Shown: positions 18,546 through 26,952 of the stretch, piece by piece
Numbering within the stretch: position 1 is the stretch's first letter
Layout of the letters: every line of letters starts with the position of its first letter
DNA from: Paracoccaceae bacterium
GTDB lineage: Bacteria; Pseudomonadota; Alphaproteobacteria; Rhodobacterales; Rhodobacteraceae
Length of the DNA: 64,000 nt
Direction of reading: 5' to 3'
Assembly: GCA_002708925.1 (NCBI GenBank)
Contig: PAPN01000014.1
Coordinates: 62,001-126,000 of the forward strand
Translations under genes and position numbers: made by a program
The notes under the pieces: model-generated
The model's database searches: none
Seen by the model: only the letters and a program-made list of their open reading frames with translations
What the model was told of the DNA's origin: nothing

Positions 18546-20063
18546 TCAGGCGCTATTCTGCAAGAAGGGCAGATGCGGCGCATCCTGTTCCTGCCCAAAG
18601 ATCACAGCAAAATTCCCGCCCATCAACTGCTGAACCCGACAGCTAAGTGTCTGGCCGTTGATCAGAGGAATGCTGATGATATCCGTTTGAGTGGGATGAA
18701 TGCGGGTCAGATCGGCCTGGGCCGTGGCACGAGTCATCCAGTGGCGCATGGCGTCATCCAGGGTCAGATCGGCGAAACTGCTGTCCGGATCGCAGCGCCA
18801 CAGGGTTCGGTAGGATTCGTTTGCAAAGGTCAGAACACTGGAGGGCGAGAAGATGGCAACGGCCTGCGGCATCCCGTCAACCAGCGCTTGCAGCACCTCT
18901 AATTGCGAACGGAACCGGCGGGTCAGGGACACTTCTGAGCTGATATCCTCGAACAGGAACGCAATGGCCCCGTCGGGATGTGGCCGTCCGCTGACGCGAT
19001 ACGTCAGCCCCGAGGGCAGGTTCCATGTCTCCAGATAGCCTCCGTCCGAGGCGGCAGTGACCAGATCGGACATGTCCTCGCGCCAGTTCCGGTAGTTTTT
19101 GGGCTCTGGCATGATCTGCATATCGCGCAGGCGATCAAAGAAGCTGAACAAAGTCGGCCGGCTGCTAAGGAATTCCGGGGACAGGCCCAGCAGATCAATG
19201 AGCGCCGGATTGAACAGCGCCAACTGACGTCGGCGGTCGAAAATCACCAGTCCGATGGACAGTTGCGCAAAGGTTTTCGTCAGGGTCTGGACGAAGTTAC
19301 GCTGGGCGATTTCGGCCTGAACCACGGCGTTGATGTCGATCGCGTAATGCATACATCCGACGCTGCTCTGGGATGAGGTCACGTCAAACCAGATGTTGCT
19401 GTCGCTTTCCTTCAGCGTCAGCGAAAGCCGGGTCCGGGGTACGGCCGGGGGGGTGACCTCGGGCAGATCGAACAGCGTGGGAATGTCGGCATTGTCCAGC
19501 GTATCGGCGTTTTCCGCCAGCCGTTTATAGGCGTCGTTGGCCCAGGTGATCCGCCCGTCGCAGTTCGAGGCCCAGATCGGATAGGGGCTGCCCTCGACCG
19601 CCTGCTCCAGGGTTTCCAGCCGGGTATCTGTCATCAGGCGGCGATGGATGTCTGCGGGCTGAGCCGTGCTGTCCCCGTGTTGCAGTAGCGTGACGCGGGT
19701 CAGATCGTTGATACGCTCCAGCAGCAGTTCGGCTTCGTCATCGGGCAGGTTGGTGGGGCAGGTGACGATATCGGCGTCCATGTTTTCCGGCAAGACAGGT
19801 AAGCCGGGAAAGCGCGGCGCCAGTACGTGGCGCAACTGGTCCCAGTCGCTATCGCCTTTGCCGTGCCCGGTTTCAAACAGCCATTGCCCCCCGCCCGAGA
19901 CATTCAACAATTCGCGCCCCTGAAACAAGAAACGCGCATCATGATCGGGCATAGAGCGATTTGCGCCCTGAGGGGCGGTTTGGCGCAGAAAATGAAAGGC
20001 AACCGCGCCAGCTGCGACGCTGGACAAAATGGCCGAAAGCAAAATCGCTGTGACGTCAATCAT
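18546..20063 (-). CDS. Membrane-anchored PAS-domain protein without a kinase core
   Basis: The 505-residue protein has one N-terminal membrane segment (about residues 5-24) and then several PAS-like domains. One is near residues 155-250 (SPYPIWASNCDGRITWANDAYKRL). Others are near 275-370 (LSIGLVIFDRRRQLALFNPALIDLLG) and 390-490 (MPQAVAIFSPSSVLTFANESY). No histidine phospho-acceptor helix, ATPase lobe, GGDEF or other output domain follows. It resembles signalling proteins found beside reg genes in Rhodobacterales. Because it lies directly downstream of regB (77 bases apart, same strand), it may take part in redox or cell-cycle signalling, but this is inference. Confidence 0.8.
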   Translation of the reverse strand: MIDVTAILLSAILSSVAAGAVAFHFLRQTAPQGANRSMPDHDARFLFQGRELLNVSGGGQWLFETGHGKGDSDWDQLRHVLAPRFPGLPVLPENMDADIVTCPTNLPDDEAELLLERINDLTRVTLLQHGDSTAQPADIHRRLMTDTRLETLEQAVEGSPYPIWASNCDGRITWANDAYKRLAENADTLDNADIPTLFDLPEVTPPAVPRTRLSLTLKESDSNIWFDVTSSQSSVGCMHYAIDINAVVQAEIAQRNFVQTLTKTFAQLSIGLVIFDRRRQLALFNPALIDLLGLSPEFLSSRPTLFSFFDRLRDMQIMPEPKNYRNWREDMSDLVTAASDGGYLETWNLPSGLTYRVSGRPHPDGAIAFLFEDISSEVSLTRRFRSQLEVLQALVDGMPQAVAIFSPSSVLTFANESYRTLWRCDPDSSFADLTLDDAMRHWMTRATAQADLTRIHPTQTDIISIPLINGQTLSCRVQQLMGGNFAVIFGQEQDAPHLPFLQNSA

Positions 20064-20139
20064 GGCAACTCCCAGAACGCATCAATACAAGGGCAGGTTG
20101 CGTAGTAAAAGGTTAACAAAAGGTTAACGTCACACAAAA

Positions 20140-21537
20140 TCAGATACTTAAGGGCTGGTTTTCTCCGATAGGAACCGCATTTTCCCCTGCCCGCCCATCA
20201 ATCTTTGCCCGAGGCCAAACAACCTCTACGATAGCGCCAATCCGGTGGCCTTTAACATAATCCTGGCGCGACGGGTCGCTTCCATTGGCAAATGTCAGAT
20301 CGGCACCCGAGCGTTCAAGCAAAGTCTTGGCGATAAACAGGCCCAGCCCCATGCCCTCGTACCCCGGTCTTTGGCTGCTTTCCGAAGAGGGCCGGCGCCG
20401 ATGCATAAACGGGTCTCCGATGCGGCCAATCAGATGGGGCGGATACCCCTTGCCGTCATCCATGATGCGAATCTGGATGCTGTCCTGGGACCATTCGGAT
20501 TCGACCCAGACGTTCTTATGGGCGAAATCCACACCGTTCTGGATCAGGTTCCGCAGGCCGTGGATGATCTCGGGGCGTCGCAGGATGCTGGGCTGATTCA
20601 TCGGGTTCTGCCCTTCGGCATATTGTTCAAGATGAAGCGCAATGCCGCGATCCATATGCGGCTCGGCGGCTTCCTGGATCACGGCGGACAGGGGGGCCTG
20701 GTGCATGTGCAGATCGTCTTTGCCCGCGCGCCCCATTGAGCGCATGATGTCCCGGCAGCGATCGGCCTGCTCTTTGATCAGTTGCGCGTCCTCTTGCAGG
20801 TCGGGGCGTCCTTCCAGCTCTTCGGCCAGCTCGGCGCTGGTCAGTTTGATCGTGGCCAGAGGGGTGCCCAGCTCATGCGCGGCGGCAGCAACAATCCCGC
20901 CGATGTCCGTCAGTTTCTGTTCGCGCGACAGGGCCATATACGTGGCCTGCAAAGCGTCTGACATCACGTGCATTTCCACCGTCACCCGGCGCGAATAAAT
21001 CCCCAGAAACACCACCGCGATCACAATCGCCGCCCAATTGCCGAAGACAAACAGATCCGGAACCCGCAGGATAAAGCCCTGCTCGGTGCGCAGCGGCAGA
21101 TGGAATTCCGCCAGCAGGGTGACAGCCAGAATGGCCGTGATCCCCAGAAAAACCGTAGACCTGAGCGACAAGGCCGAGGCGGACACGGTCACCGGCCCGA
21201 GGATCAGGATGGAAAACGGATTGTGCAAGCCCCCCGTCAGGTACAGCAGCAGGCTGAGTTGCAGCAGGTCGAACAGCACCATCAGCAGGTTTTCGGTTTC
21301 GTTCAGGCGTTTGCTTTCGGGAAAAATCACCGTGGCAATCAGGTTCCCCACCACGGAAACCGAGACCACCAGCAGACACAGCCCCATCTCAATCGTCAGA
21401 TCCAGAATCTGCTGAGCGACAACCAGCGCGATCAGTTGCCCGGCAATGGCGACCCAGCGCAATAAGGTGATCGTGCGCAGCTTGATCCAGTTGCCGCGCT
21501 CGCGGCCCTTCATCAGATCAAAATTCGTCTGTTCCAT
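20140..21537 (-). CDS. regB: Redox sensor histidine kinase RegB (PrrB)
   Basis: RegB is the membrane kinase that responds to the quinone pool and oxidation state and phosphorylates RegA. The 465-residue protein has an N-terminal membrane domain with about six segments. It includes GGLHNPF at 102-108, the conserved quinone-binding loop. The H-box AAAAHELGTPLATIKL places the phospho-acceptor at His221. Cys261 in EQADRCRDIM corresponds to the redox-active cysteine known as Cys265 in Rhodobacter capsulatus. N, G1 and G2 boxes (NLIQNGVDFA, MDDGKGYP, GMGLGLFIAKTLLERSG) complete the ATPase lobe. It is divergent from senC-regA, the classical reg layout. Confidence 0.97.
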   Translation of the reverse strand: MEQTNFDLMKGRERGNWIKLRTITLLRWVAIAGQLIALVVAQQILDLTIEMGLCLLVVSVSVVGNLIATVIFPESKRLNETENLLMVLFDLLQLSLLLYLTGGLHNPFSILILGPVTVSASALSLRSTVFLGITAILAVTLLAEFHLPLRTEQGFILRVPDLFVFGNWAAIVIAVVFLGIYSRRVTVEMHVMSDALQATYMALSREQKLTDIGGIVAAAAHELGTPLATIKLTSAELAEELEGRPDLQEDAQLIKEQADRCRDIMRSMGRAGKDDLHMHQAPLSAVIQEAAEPHMDRGIALHLEQYAEGQNPMNQPSILRRPEIIHGLRNLIQNGVDFAHKNVWVESEWSQDSIQIRIMDDGKGYPPHLIGRIGDPFMHRRRPSSESSQRPGYEGMGLGLFIAKTLLERSGADLTFANGSDPSRQDYVKGHRIGAIVEVVWPRAKIDGRAGENAVPIGENQPLSI

Positions 21538-21625
21538 GTGCGCCGCTTCGTCCCGTTGAACTTATGTTTTCAGTGTTAAATATGCAGGGACAACAGATCA
21601 ATAACGATCCCCGGAAGGAAGACCA

Positions 21626-22258
21626 ATGTCCCGCGCCCTGATCGCTGTAACCTCGTCCGTTGCCGTCGCTGCCCTGCTGGGCGCGACCTATTATGTGACG
21701 ACCGGCCCGAAAGATGCCGACAAATACGCAGACTGCCGGGTGGGCGCGGTGGCGGGCGGTGGCGCGCAGATCGGAGGGGCGTTCACGCTGACCGACGAAA
21801 CAGGCCGGGTGGTGACGGATAAGGACGTGATCAATCAGCCCTCGCTGCTGTATTTCGGGTATACGTTCTGCCCGGATGTCTGCCCGCTGGACAATTCGCG
21901 CAATGCCGAAGCGATTGAGCTGCTCGAAGAGCGCGGCACCATTGTGCAGCCGGTCTTTATTTCCGTGGACCCGGATCGCGACACACCTGAGGTGCTGGCC
22001 GATTTCACCGATAACCTGCATCCCCGGATGCTGGGCCTGACGGGCACGCCCGAACAGGTCAAGGCTGCCAGCATGGCCTATCGGACCTTCTATCAGAAAC
22101 AGGAACCCGAAGAAGGAGACGAGGAATACTATCTGATCGACCATTCGACCTTTAGCTATCTGGTGTTTCCCGAAGAAGGGTTTATTGAATTCTTCCGCCG
22201 GGATCTGACCCCGGATCAGATGGCAGACACGATTCAGTGCTTTATGGACGCCAAATAA
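21626..22258 (+). CDS. senC: SCO1/SenC (PrrC) family protein
   Basis: This 210-residue membrane-anchored protein helps copper loading of cytochrome c oxidase and influences RegB signalling in Rhodobacter. It starts with one hydrophobic anchor (residues 4-21). The copper-binding pair CPDVC is at Cys82 and Cys86, in the thioredoxin-like FGYTFCPDVCP loop, and the third ligand is His173 in DHSTFSY. Length and ligand spacing are normal. It starts 88 bases from divergent regB and is followed by regA, as in R. capsulatus and R. sphaeroides. Confidence 0.96.
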   Translation: MSRALIAVTSSVAVAALLGATYYVTTGPKDADKYADCRVGAVAGGGAQIGGAFTLTDETGRVVTDKDVINQPSLLYFGYTFCPDVCPLDNSRNAEAIELLEERGTIVQPVFISVDPDRDTPEVLADFTDNLHPRMLGLTGTPEQVKAASMAYRTFYQKQEPEEGDEEYYLIDHSTFSYLVFPEEGFIEFFRRDLTPDQMADTIQCFMDAK

Positions 22259-22339
22259 CAAACTGCGAATGTTTGACGCAGGCAATGGGCCGTTATAAAA
22301 CGATTTTTAACTCAGCTTACCGGCCCAGAGGAGACAGGC

Positions 22340-22891
22340 ATGGCAGAAAACCTTCAGGACATCGGTGAAGACAACACTCTGCTGCTGCTGGACGATGACG
22401 AACCGTTCCTGAAAAGGCTGGCCAAAGCCATGGAAAAACGCGGGTTCGCGGTTGAAACCGCTGGCTCCGTTGCGGCGGGCAGGGCGATCGCCACTGCGCG
22501 CCCTCCGGCTTATGCGGTCTGTGATCTGCGGCTTGAGGATGGCAACGGCCTGGACGTGGTCGAGGTGCTGCGCGAAAAACGCCCCGATTGCCGGGTTGTG
22601 GTTCTGACGGGCTATGGCGCCATCGCGACGGCGGTGGCGGCTGTGAAAATCGGCGCGACGGATTATCTGTCTAAGCCAGCGGACGCGACAGACATTACCA
22701 ACGCCCTGCTGACCAAGGAAGATGAACTGCCTCCGCCTCCGGAAAATCCAATGAGCGCGGATCGCGTGCGTTGGGAACATATTCAGCGCGTCTATGAGCT
22801 GTGTGACCGCAATGTTTCGGAAACCGCGCGCCGGTTGAACATGCACCGCCGGACCTTGCAGCGGATCCTGGCCAAGCGCAGCCCGCGCTAA
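22340..22891 (+). CDS. regA: Redox response regulator RegA (PrrA/ActR)
   Basis: RegA is the DNA-binding partner of RegB and controls respiration, photosynthesis, carbon and nitrogen fixation genes in alphaproteobacteria. The 183-residue protein has an N-terminal receiver domain with LLLLDDDEPF as acidic pocket, Asp62 in CDLRLEDG as phospho-acceptor, and the VVLTGYG and LSKPAD switch residues. After a proline linker (LPPPPENPMS) comes a Fis-type helix-turn-helix with ARRLNMHRRTLQRILAKRSPR, which is almost invariant among RegA proteins. It lies 81 bases downstream of senC, with GAGGAG before the ATG. Confidence 0.97.
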   Translation: MAENLQDIGEDNTLLLLDDDEPFLKRLAKAMEKRGFAVETAGSVAAGRAIATARPPAYAVCDLRLEDGNGLDVVEVLREKRPDCRVVVLTGYGAIATAVAAVKIGATDYLSKPADATDITNALLTKEDELPPPPENPMSADRVRWEHIQRVYELCDRNVSETARRLNMHRRTLQRILAKRSPR

Positions 22892-23370
22892 AGATCATAC
22901 CGCTTGCAGATCTTATCGACGATCTGCCCGTTCCCCAGACGAATGTCTTTCAGCCGGTGATAATCTTCAAATCCACGGCTTTGGTAATAGATCAGCCCAC
23001 CCGCGTTATCGGCGCGAATGGTGGCATTTATCCAGGTATAGCCCAGGGCCAGCGCCGCTGATTTCGTGGCTTCGAACAGTTTTGATCCGGTGCCCAGCCC
23101 GGTTTTGCCCAGACGGACGAAAGTGGCAATATCCGCGGCCTCGGGTGGCAGATCGGGGTTGGGCGCGATCCATTGAAACCCCAGCAAAGCCCCCGTGTCA
23201 TCCTCGGCTACGTGCCAGGCCGAGCCTCGTGGTGCGTTCGCCATCTTCTGCATGACAAACGCGCGGGATACAGGCTCTGTATAGGCTGTTGTGCCGCCTT
23301 TGCGGATGATCTGATTTAACAGATCCGCCATTGCCCCCGCGTCCATGGGCCCTGCGCGCCGAATGATCAT
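22888..23370 (-). CDS. GNAT family N-acetyltransferase
   Basis: The 160-residue product has the GNAT acetyl-CoA-binding segment RLGKTGLGTGSKLFEATKS, followed by YTWINATIRADNAGGLIYYQSRGF, the usual C-terminal core ending with a Tyr-rich GF motif. The N-terminal IIRRAGPMDAGAMADLLN is the standard beta1-alpha1 start, which fixes the ATG at 23370. The acceptor substrate cannot be told. The start overlaps the stop of the HD-domain gene by one base (TGATG). Its stop overlaps the convergent regA stop by four bases. Confidence 0.88.
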   Translation of the reverse strand: MIIRRAGPMDAGAMADLLNQIIRKGGTTAYTEPVSRAFVMQKMANAPRGSAWHVAEDDTGALLGFQWIAPNPDLPPEAADIATFVRLGKTGLGTGSKLFEATKSAALALGYTWINATIRADNAGGLIYYQSRGFEDYHRLKDIRLGNGQIVDKICKRYDL

Positions 23371-23963
23371 CAGATTTGTTCCAATAGGCTTTCGTGCCGC
23401 TGGGTATAGTCCTGACGAACCTGAACCGGCGGGCGCAAATGAATGTCCAGCCCTTCGAACAGCGCCGGGTCGGGCCTGCCGAAAAACTTGTTGGCCTCGG
23501 TGGTGGAAAAGCCGGCGATCTGCACTGCCTCCATCCAGGCGCTGACGCGATCCGCGCGTTTGATCTGTTTCTTGACGCTGGCGGGAATCTGCGCGGGCAG
23601 GCCAAAGCGAATGTGAATTGCCGCTGTCAGCCGCTCGTCCAGTGCGCCATAGCCGGGGCCGACGGCAGCCTTTACCGGGCTGATCATATCCCCGATCACG
23701 TATTCGGGCGCATCGTGCAGCAGGGCGGCCAGCCGCCATTTCACCGGCGCATTGGGGTACATGCGGGCATACAGCTGTTCAACCAGAATGGAATGCTCGG
23801 CCACGGAGTAGGGAAAATCCCCCAGCGTCTGCCCATTCCAGCGCGCAACAAAGGCCAGCCCGTGGGCGATGTCCTCGATTTCAATATCCATCGGAGTCGG
23901 ATCCAGCAGGTCCAGCCTGCGGCCCGAGAGCATCCGTTGCCAGGCGCGGGGGGATTTGGCCAT
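23370..23963 (-). CDS. HD-domain phosphohydrolase (YfbR-like)
   Basis: The 197-residue protein has the HD metal ligands: His in SVAEHSILVEQL, then HD in AALLHDAPEYVIGDMISPVK, and a later Asp in the LDERLTAAIH helix. This layout matches YfbR-like 5'-nucleotidases and related phosphohydrolases. The N-terminal RMLSGRRLDLLDPTPMDIEIEDIAHGLAFVARWNGQT is typical of the alphaproteobacterial members, often annotated only as HD family. It is coupled to the GNAT gene by a TGATG overlap, and its own start abuts the end of the FkbM methyltransferase gene. Confidence 0.87.
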   Translation of the reverse strand: MAKSPRAWQRMLSGRRLDLLDPTPMDIEIEDIAHGLAFVARWNGQTLGDFPYSVAEHSILVEQLYARMYPNAPVKWRLAALLHDAPEYVIGDMISPVKAAVGPGYGALDERLTAAIHIRFGLPAQIPASVKKQIKRADRVSAWMEAVQIAGFSTTEANKFFGRPDPALFEGLDIHLRPPVQVRQDYTQRHESLLEQI

Positions 23964-24652
23964 TACAGGGTCCGGTCCGCAGGGGCGAAAATGCGGTTGG
24001 CGTGGATCTTTTGTTTCAGCTCATATCCCAGATGGCCCAGCTTGGCCTTGATCCAGCGTTTATAGCGGAACTCTTCAAGGATCAGGATCGGGCGGCAGCG
24101 GGTGATGATGCCCATGGCACCGTCCAGGGCGGCGCGTTCGTGTCCCTCGACATCCAGTTGCAGGATCGAGACCTGCCGGTCCTGTGGCACCACATTGTCC
24201 AGCTGAATGGCTGGCACCTGTTCCACCCCCGGCCCGTCGGCGGTGACAAACCGCGAATGCCCGCCCAGCGGATTGCCCTGCGTATCGCGCGTCTGGAACC
24301 GGATTACGCCATCGGTATTGGACACGGCGGCATGGGTCAGCGTGACATTGTCCAGCGCGTTCATGGCAATCGTGCGCTGGGCGTGGCTGTGGGAATCCGG
24401 GTTTGGCTCGAACGCCCAGATGCGGGCATCGAGGGCCATGGCGCCGCTCAGCCCCGGCAGGAAATCGCCAAAGAATGTCCCGGCATGGATGATGTCACCC
24501 GTCCCGGCATGGGTACGCATGAAGCGGATGGTGTTTGGCTCATAGATTTTGCCGGCCTTGATCAGGCGCACGGCGGGGCGATGGTCCAGCCCCTCGGGGA
24601 CGGAATACCGGCCATAGTCATTCTGGAACCAGTCTTGTGGAAGATCATACAT
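23963..24652 (-). CDS. FkbM family methyltransferase
   Basis: The product has the FkbM-type SAM-binding core: [17 protein letters not shown] as motif I (with AG in place of the usual DIGA), [11 protein letters not shown] as motif II, and [15 protein letters not shown] as the later acidic block with RPILILEEF. Such enzymes O-methylate sugars or other hydroxyls. The substrate here is unknown. I choose ATG 24652 (229 residues), because the protein then starts just before recognisable sequence. An in-frame ATG at 24727 would extend it towards the ahcY promoter. Neither start has a strong ribosome-binding site. It is divergent from ahcY. Confidence 0.82.
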   Translation of the reverse strand: MYDLPQDWFQNDYGRYSVPEGLDHRPAVRLIKAGKIYEPNTIRFMRTHAGTGDIIHAGTFFGDFLPGLSGAMALDARIWAFEPNPDSHSHAQRTIAMNALDNVTLTHAAVSNTDGVIRFQTRDTQGNPLGGHSRFVTADGPGVEQVPAIQLDNVVPQDRQVSILQLDVEGHERAALDGAMGIITRCRPILILEEFRYKRWIKAKLGHLGYELKQKIHANRIFAPADRTL

Positions 24653-24712
24653 TTTTACGCTCGATTTGTTTTTAAGTGTAATTGAACCATCTGTCGCAGC
24701 ATCTGGCAAGGA

Positions 24713-24740
24713 TTTGACCTCGTGCATGTCATTGTTAGAT
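24713..24740 (+). promoter_or_regulatory. Possible ahcY promoter
   Basis: TTGACC at 24713-24718 could be a -35 element, with an AT-rich TTAGAT-like -10 about 15-16 bases later, 50-75 bases before the ahcY start. This is a pattern match only. I saw no fold that matches a SAM or SAH riboswitch in the leader. Confidence 0.3.
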
Positions 24741-24788
24741 GACACCAACAGTGATAGACGCGCCCCAAACACCGCAGGAGCAACATCC

Positions 24789-26174
24789 GTGACCGATTAC
24801 ATCGTCAAAGACATCACCCTGGCCGATTTCGGCCGCAAGGAACTGGACATCGCCGAAACCGAAATGCCGGGTCTGATGGCTCTGCGCGCCGAATACGGTG
24901 ATAGCAAGCCGCTGGCGGGCGCGCGGATTGTTGGCTCGCTGCATATGACGATCCAGACCGCCGTTCTGATCGAAACCCTGGTGGCGCTGGGGGCCGATGT
25001 GCGCTGGGCCTCGTGCAATATCTTTTCCACGCAGGATCACGCGGCGGCAGCGATTGCCCAGGCGGGTGTGCCTGTTTTCGCGATCAAGGGCCAGACGCTG
25101 GAGGAGCACTGGGACTACCTGGATAAATCTTTCCTCTTCCCTGAGGGGCCGAACATGATCCTGGACGATGGCGGCGATGCAACGCTGTACGTGTTGCTGG
25201 GTGCCCGCGCCGAGGCGGGCGAGGATATTCTGCCCGCGCCTTCCTCGGAAGAAGAGGTTGTGATCAAGGCGCAGATCGCCAAGCGCATGGCCGCCAGCCC
25301 CGGCTGGTTCACCAAAACCCGCGATGCGATCCAAGGCGTGTCCGAGGAAACCACCACCGGCGTGAACCGTCTGTATCAGCTGGTGCGCGACGGGCTGCTG
25401 CCCTTCCCCGCGATCAACGTGAATGACAGCGTGACGAAATCGAAATTCGATAACAAATACGGCTGCAAGGAATCGCTGGTCGATGGCATCCGCCGCGCCA
25501 CCGACACGATGATGGCCGGCAAGGTCGCCGTTGTGTGCGGCTATGGCGATGTGGGCAAAGGCTCGGCCGCGTCGCTGCGCGGCGCTGGGGCCCGCGTGAA
25601 AGTCACCGAGATTGACCCGATTTGCGCGCTGCAAGCCGCGATGGACGGGTTCGAAGTCACCACGCTGGAGGACGCCGTGTCCGAGGCGGACATCTTTGTC
25701 ACCACCACCGGCAACAAGGACGTTATCCGCATCGAGCATATGCGCGCGATGAAGGACATGGCCATCGTCGGCAACATTGGCCATTTCGACAACGAGATTC
25801 AGGTCGCCAGCCTGAAGAACCACAAATGGACCAACATCAAAGACCAGGTGGACATGATCGAGATGCCCAGCGGCAACCGCATCATCCTGCTGTCCGAAGG
25901 CCGCCTGCTGAACCTGGGCAACGCCACCGGGCACCCGTCCTTTGTGATGTCGGCCAGCTTCACCAACCAGGTGCTGGCCCAGATCGAGCTGTTCACCAAG
26001 GGCGATGAATACGAAAACAAGGTCTACATCCTGCCCAAACACCTGGACGAGAAAGTCGCCCGCCTGCATCTGGAGCGCATCGGCGTGAAGCTGTCCTCGC
26101 TGACGAAGGACCAGGCGGATTATATCGGCGTCACCCCCGAGGGTCCGTTCAAGCCCGAGCATTACCGCTACTAA
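24789..26174 (+). CDS. ahcY: S-adenosylhomocysteine hydrolase
   Basis: AhcY splits S-adenosylhomocysteine into adenosine and homocysteine, relieving methyltransferase inhibition. I place the start at GTG 24789 (AGGAG eight bases upstream), giving [22 protein letters not shown], the normal N-terminus, and 461 residues. An in-frame ATG at 24666 would add 41 unrelated residues. Visible motifs are [31 protein letters not shown] with the catalytic Lys, the NAD-binding [11 protein letters not shown], and the invariant C-terminal FKPEHYRY. Codon use is strongly biased towards C-ending codons, as expected for a highly expressed gene. A strong terminator follows. Confidence 0.98.
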   Translation: MTDYIVKDITLADFGRKELDIAETEMPGLMALRAEYGDSKPLAGARIVGSLHMTIQTAVLIETLVALGADVRWASCNIFSTQDHAAAAIAQAGVPVFAIKGQTLEEHWDYLDKSFLFPEGPNMILDDGGDATLYVLLGARAEAGEDILPAPSSEEEVVIKAQIAKRMAASPGWFTKTRDAIQGVSEETTTGVNRLYQLVRDGLLPFPAINVNDSVTKSKFDNKYGCKESLVDGIRRATDTMMAGKVAVVCGYGDVGKGSAASLRGAGARVKVTEIDPICALQAAMDGFEVTTLEDAVSEADIFVTTTGNKDVIRIEHMRAMKDMAIVGNIGHFDNEIQVASLKNHKWTNIKDQVDMIEMPSGNRIILLSEGRLLNLGNATGHPSFVMSASFTNQVLAQIELFTKGDEYENKVYILPKHLDEKVARLHLERIGVKLSSLTKDQADYIGVTPEGPFKPEHYRY

Positions 26175-26195
26175 ACTGCGGCAAATCGACTGCGC

Positions 26196-26229
26196 AAACG
26201 CCCGTCTGGCCATCCAGGCGGGCGTTTTT
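26196..26229 (+). terminator. Rho-independent terminator after ahcY
   Basis: A 9-bp outer stem (26196-26204 with 26219-26227) plus a 4-bp inner stem (CTGG/CCAG) is followed by a T run, starting 22 bases after the ahcY stop. Confidence 0.9.
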
Positions 26230-26391
26230 CTGCGAAAAGGGGGGAAATTTCCCAGGCTTTGCCTCAGATATGCGTTTTGCCCGGAAAAAATTCTTGTTCC
26301 GAAGGGAGAAGCCAGTAGGCTCTGCCCAACTTCGACCCCGAAGTTTCAAGAGCAAAAGGCACACAATAGCCGTCGGAATGGGAGTAAGCTC

Positions 26392-26733
26392 ATGGGTAAG
26401 CGCGACGATCTGATCGCTAAATACGCGGACGATCTGAAAAACAAATGCGGGATGGAGCCCGATATGGACCTGCTGACCAAGGTCACTATCGGTTGCGGCC
26501 CCGCGATTTACAATGACGACGCCTCGACCGTCGCGGCCACTCAGGAAAGCGAGCTGGAAACCGTTAAAAACAACTTCCTGATCAAGAAGCTGGGCCTGGC
26601 CGACGGCCCCGAGCTGATGGCTGCCATCAACTCGGTGATCGAAACCTATGGCCGCTCCGAGCGTAACAAATACCGCGCCGTGGTTTACTACATGCTGGCC
26701 AAGCATTTCGGCAAAGAATCCATCTACGGCTGA
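26392..26733 (+). CDS. DUF2853 family protein
   Basis: The 113-residue protein starts MGKRDDLIAKYADDLKNKCG and matches the DUF2853 family, small cytoplasmic proteins of unknown function common in alphaproteobacteria. It is rich in charged residues and predicted alpha-helical. The conserved C-terminal part is SERNKYRAVVYYMLAKHFGK. GGAG lies seven bases before the ATG. It has its own terminator and lies 217 bases after ahcY. That intervening stretch holds the ahcY terminator and presumably this gene's promoter. Nothing in the sequence suggests a function. Confidence 0.85.
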   Translation: MGKRDDLIAKYADDLKNKCGMEPDMDLLTKVTIGCGPAIYNDDASTVAATQESELETVKNNFLIKKLGLADGPELMAAINSVIETYGRSERNKYRAVVYYMLAKHFGKESIYG

Positions 26734-26757
26734 TTTGCCCCTTTGGATTTTTCCAAT

Positions 26758-26783
26758 ACGCCCGCCCATTGTGGCGGGCGTTG
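26758..26783 (+). terminator. Terminator after the DUF2853 gene
   Basis: A perfect 9-bp GC-rich stem (26758-26766 with 26773-26781) closes a six-base loop, 25 bases after the stop. The T run is short (TTG), so termination may be weaker than at ahcY. Confidence 0.7.
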
Positions 26784-26914
26784 CGCATTTGAAGGGTATT
26801 CTAAATACTCGGGTGTTTGGCGTGACATCGACTTGCGCTATGGTTGATTAAACCGAGTCAGGACGGCCGGATCCAATCCAGTTACACGTGTGGTGAGTAG
26901 GGAGCACGTGGGGA

Positions 26915-26948
26915 GCGGAGGGGCCGATTATGTACTCGGGCCCTCCGC
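26915..26948. repeat. GC-rich inverted repeat downstream of the precursor/kinase cluster
   Basis: GCGGAGGG at 26915-26922 pairs perfectly with CCCTCCGC at 26941-26948, with an 18-base loop that can extend the stem partly. It lies just after the stop of the nucleotidyltransferase gene (read leftwards) and may end transcription of that minus-strand cluster. There is no clear T run. The rest of the 26784-26952 gap shows no feature I can name. Confidence 0.4.
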
Positions 26949-26952
26949 ACAT

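Noticed and set aside
24650-24788. A possible SAH or SAM riboswitch before ahcY
   Set aside because: I could not find the conserved stems or loops of either class in the 130-base leader; only a weak promoter-like pattern remains.
24735-26213. A 492-codon open frame on the minus strand over ahcY
   Set aside because: Shadow of the strongly codon-biased ahcY gene. The frame has no domain and would also cover the ahcY promoter and terminator.
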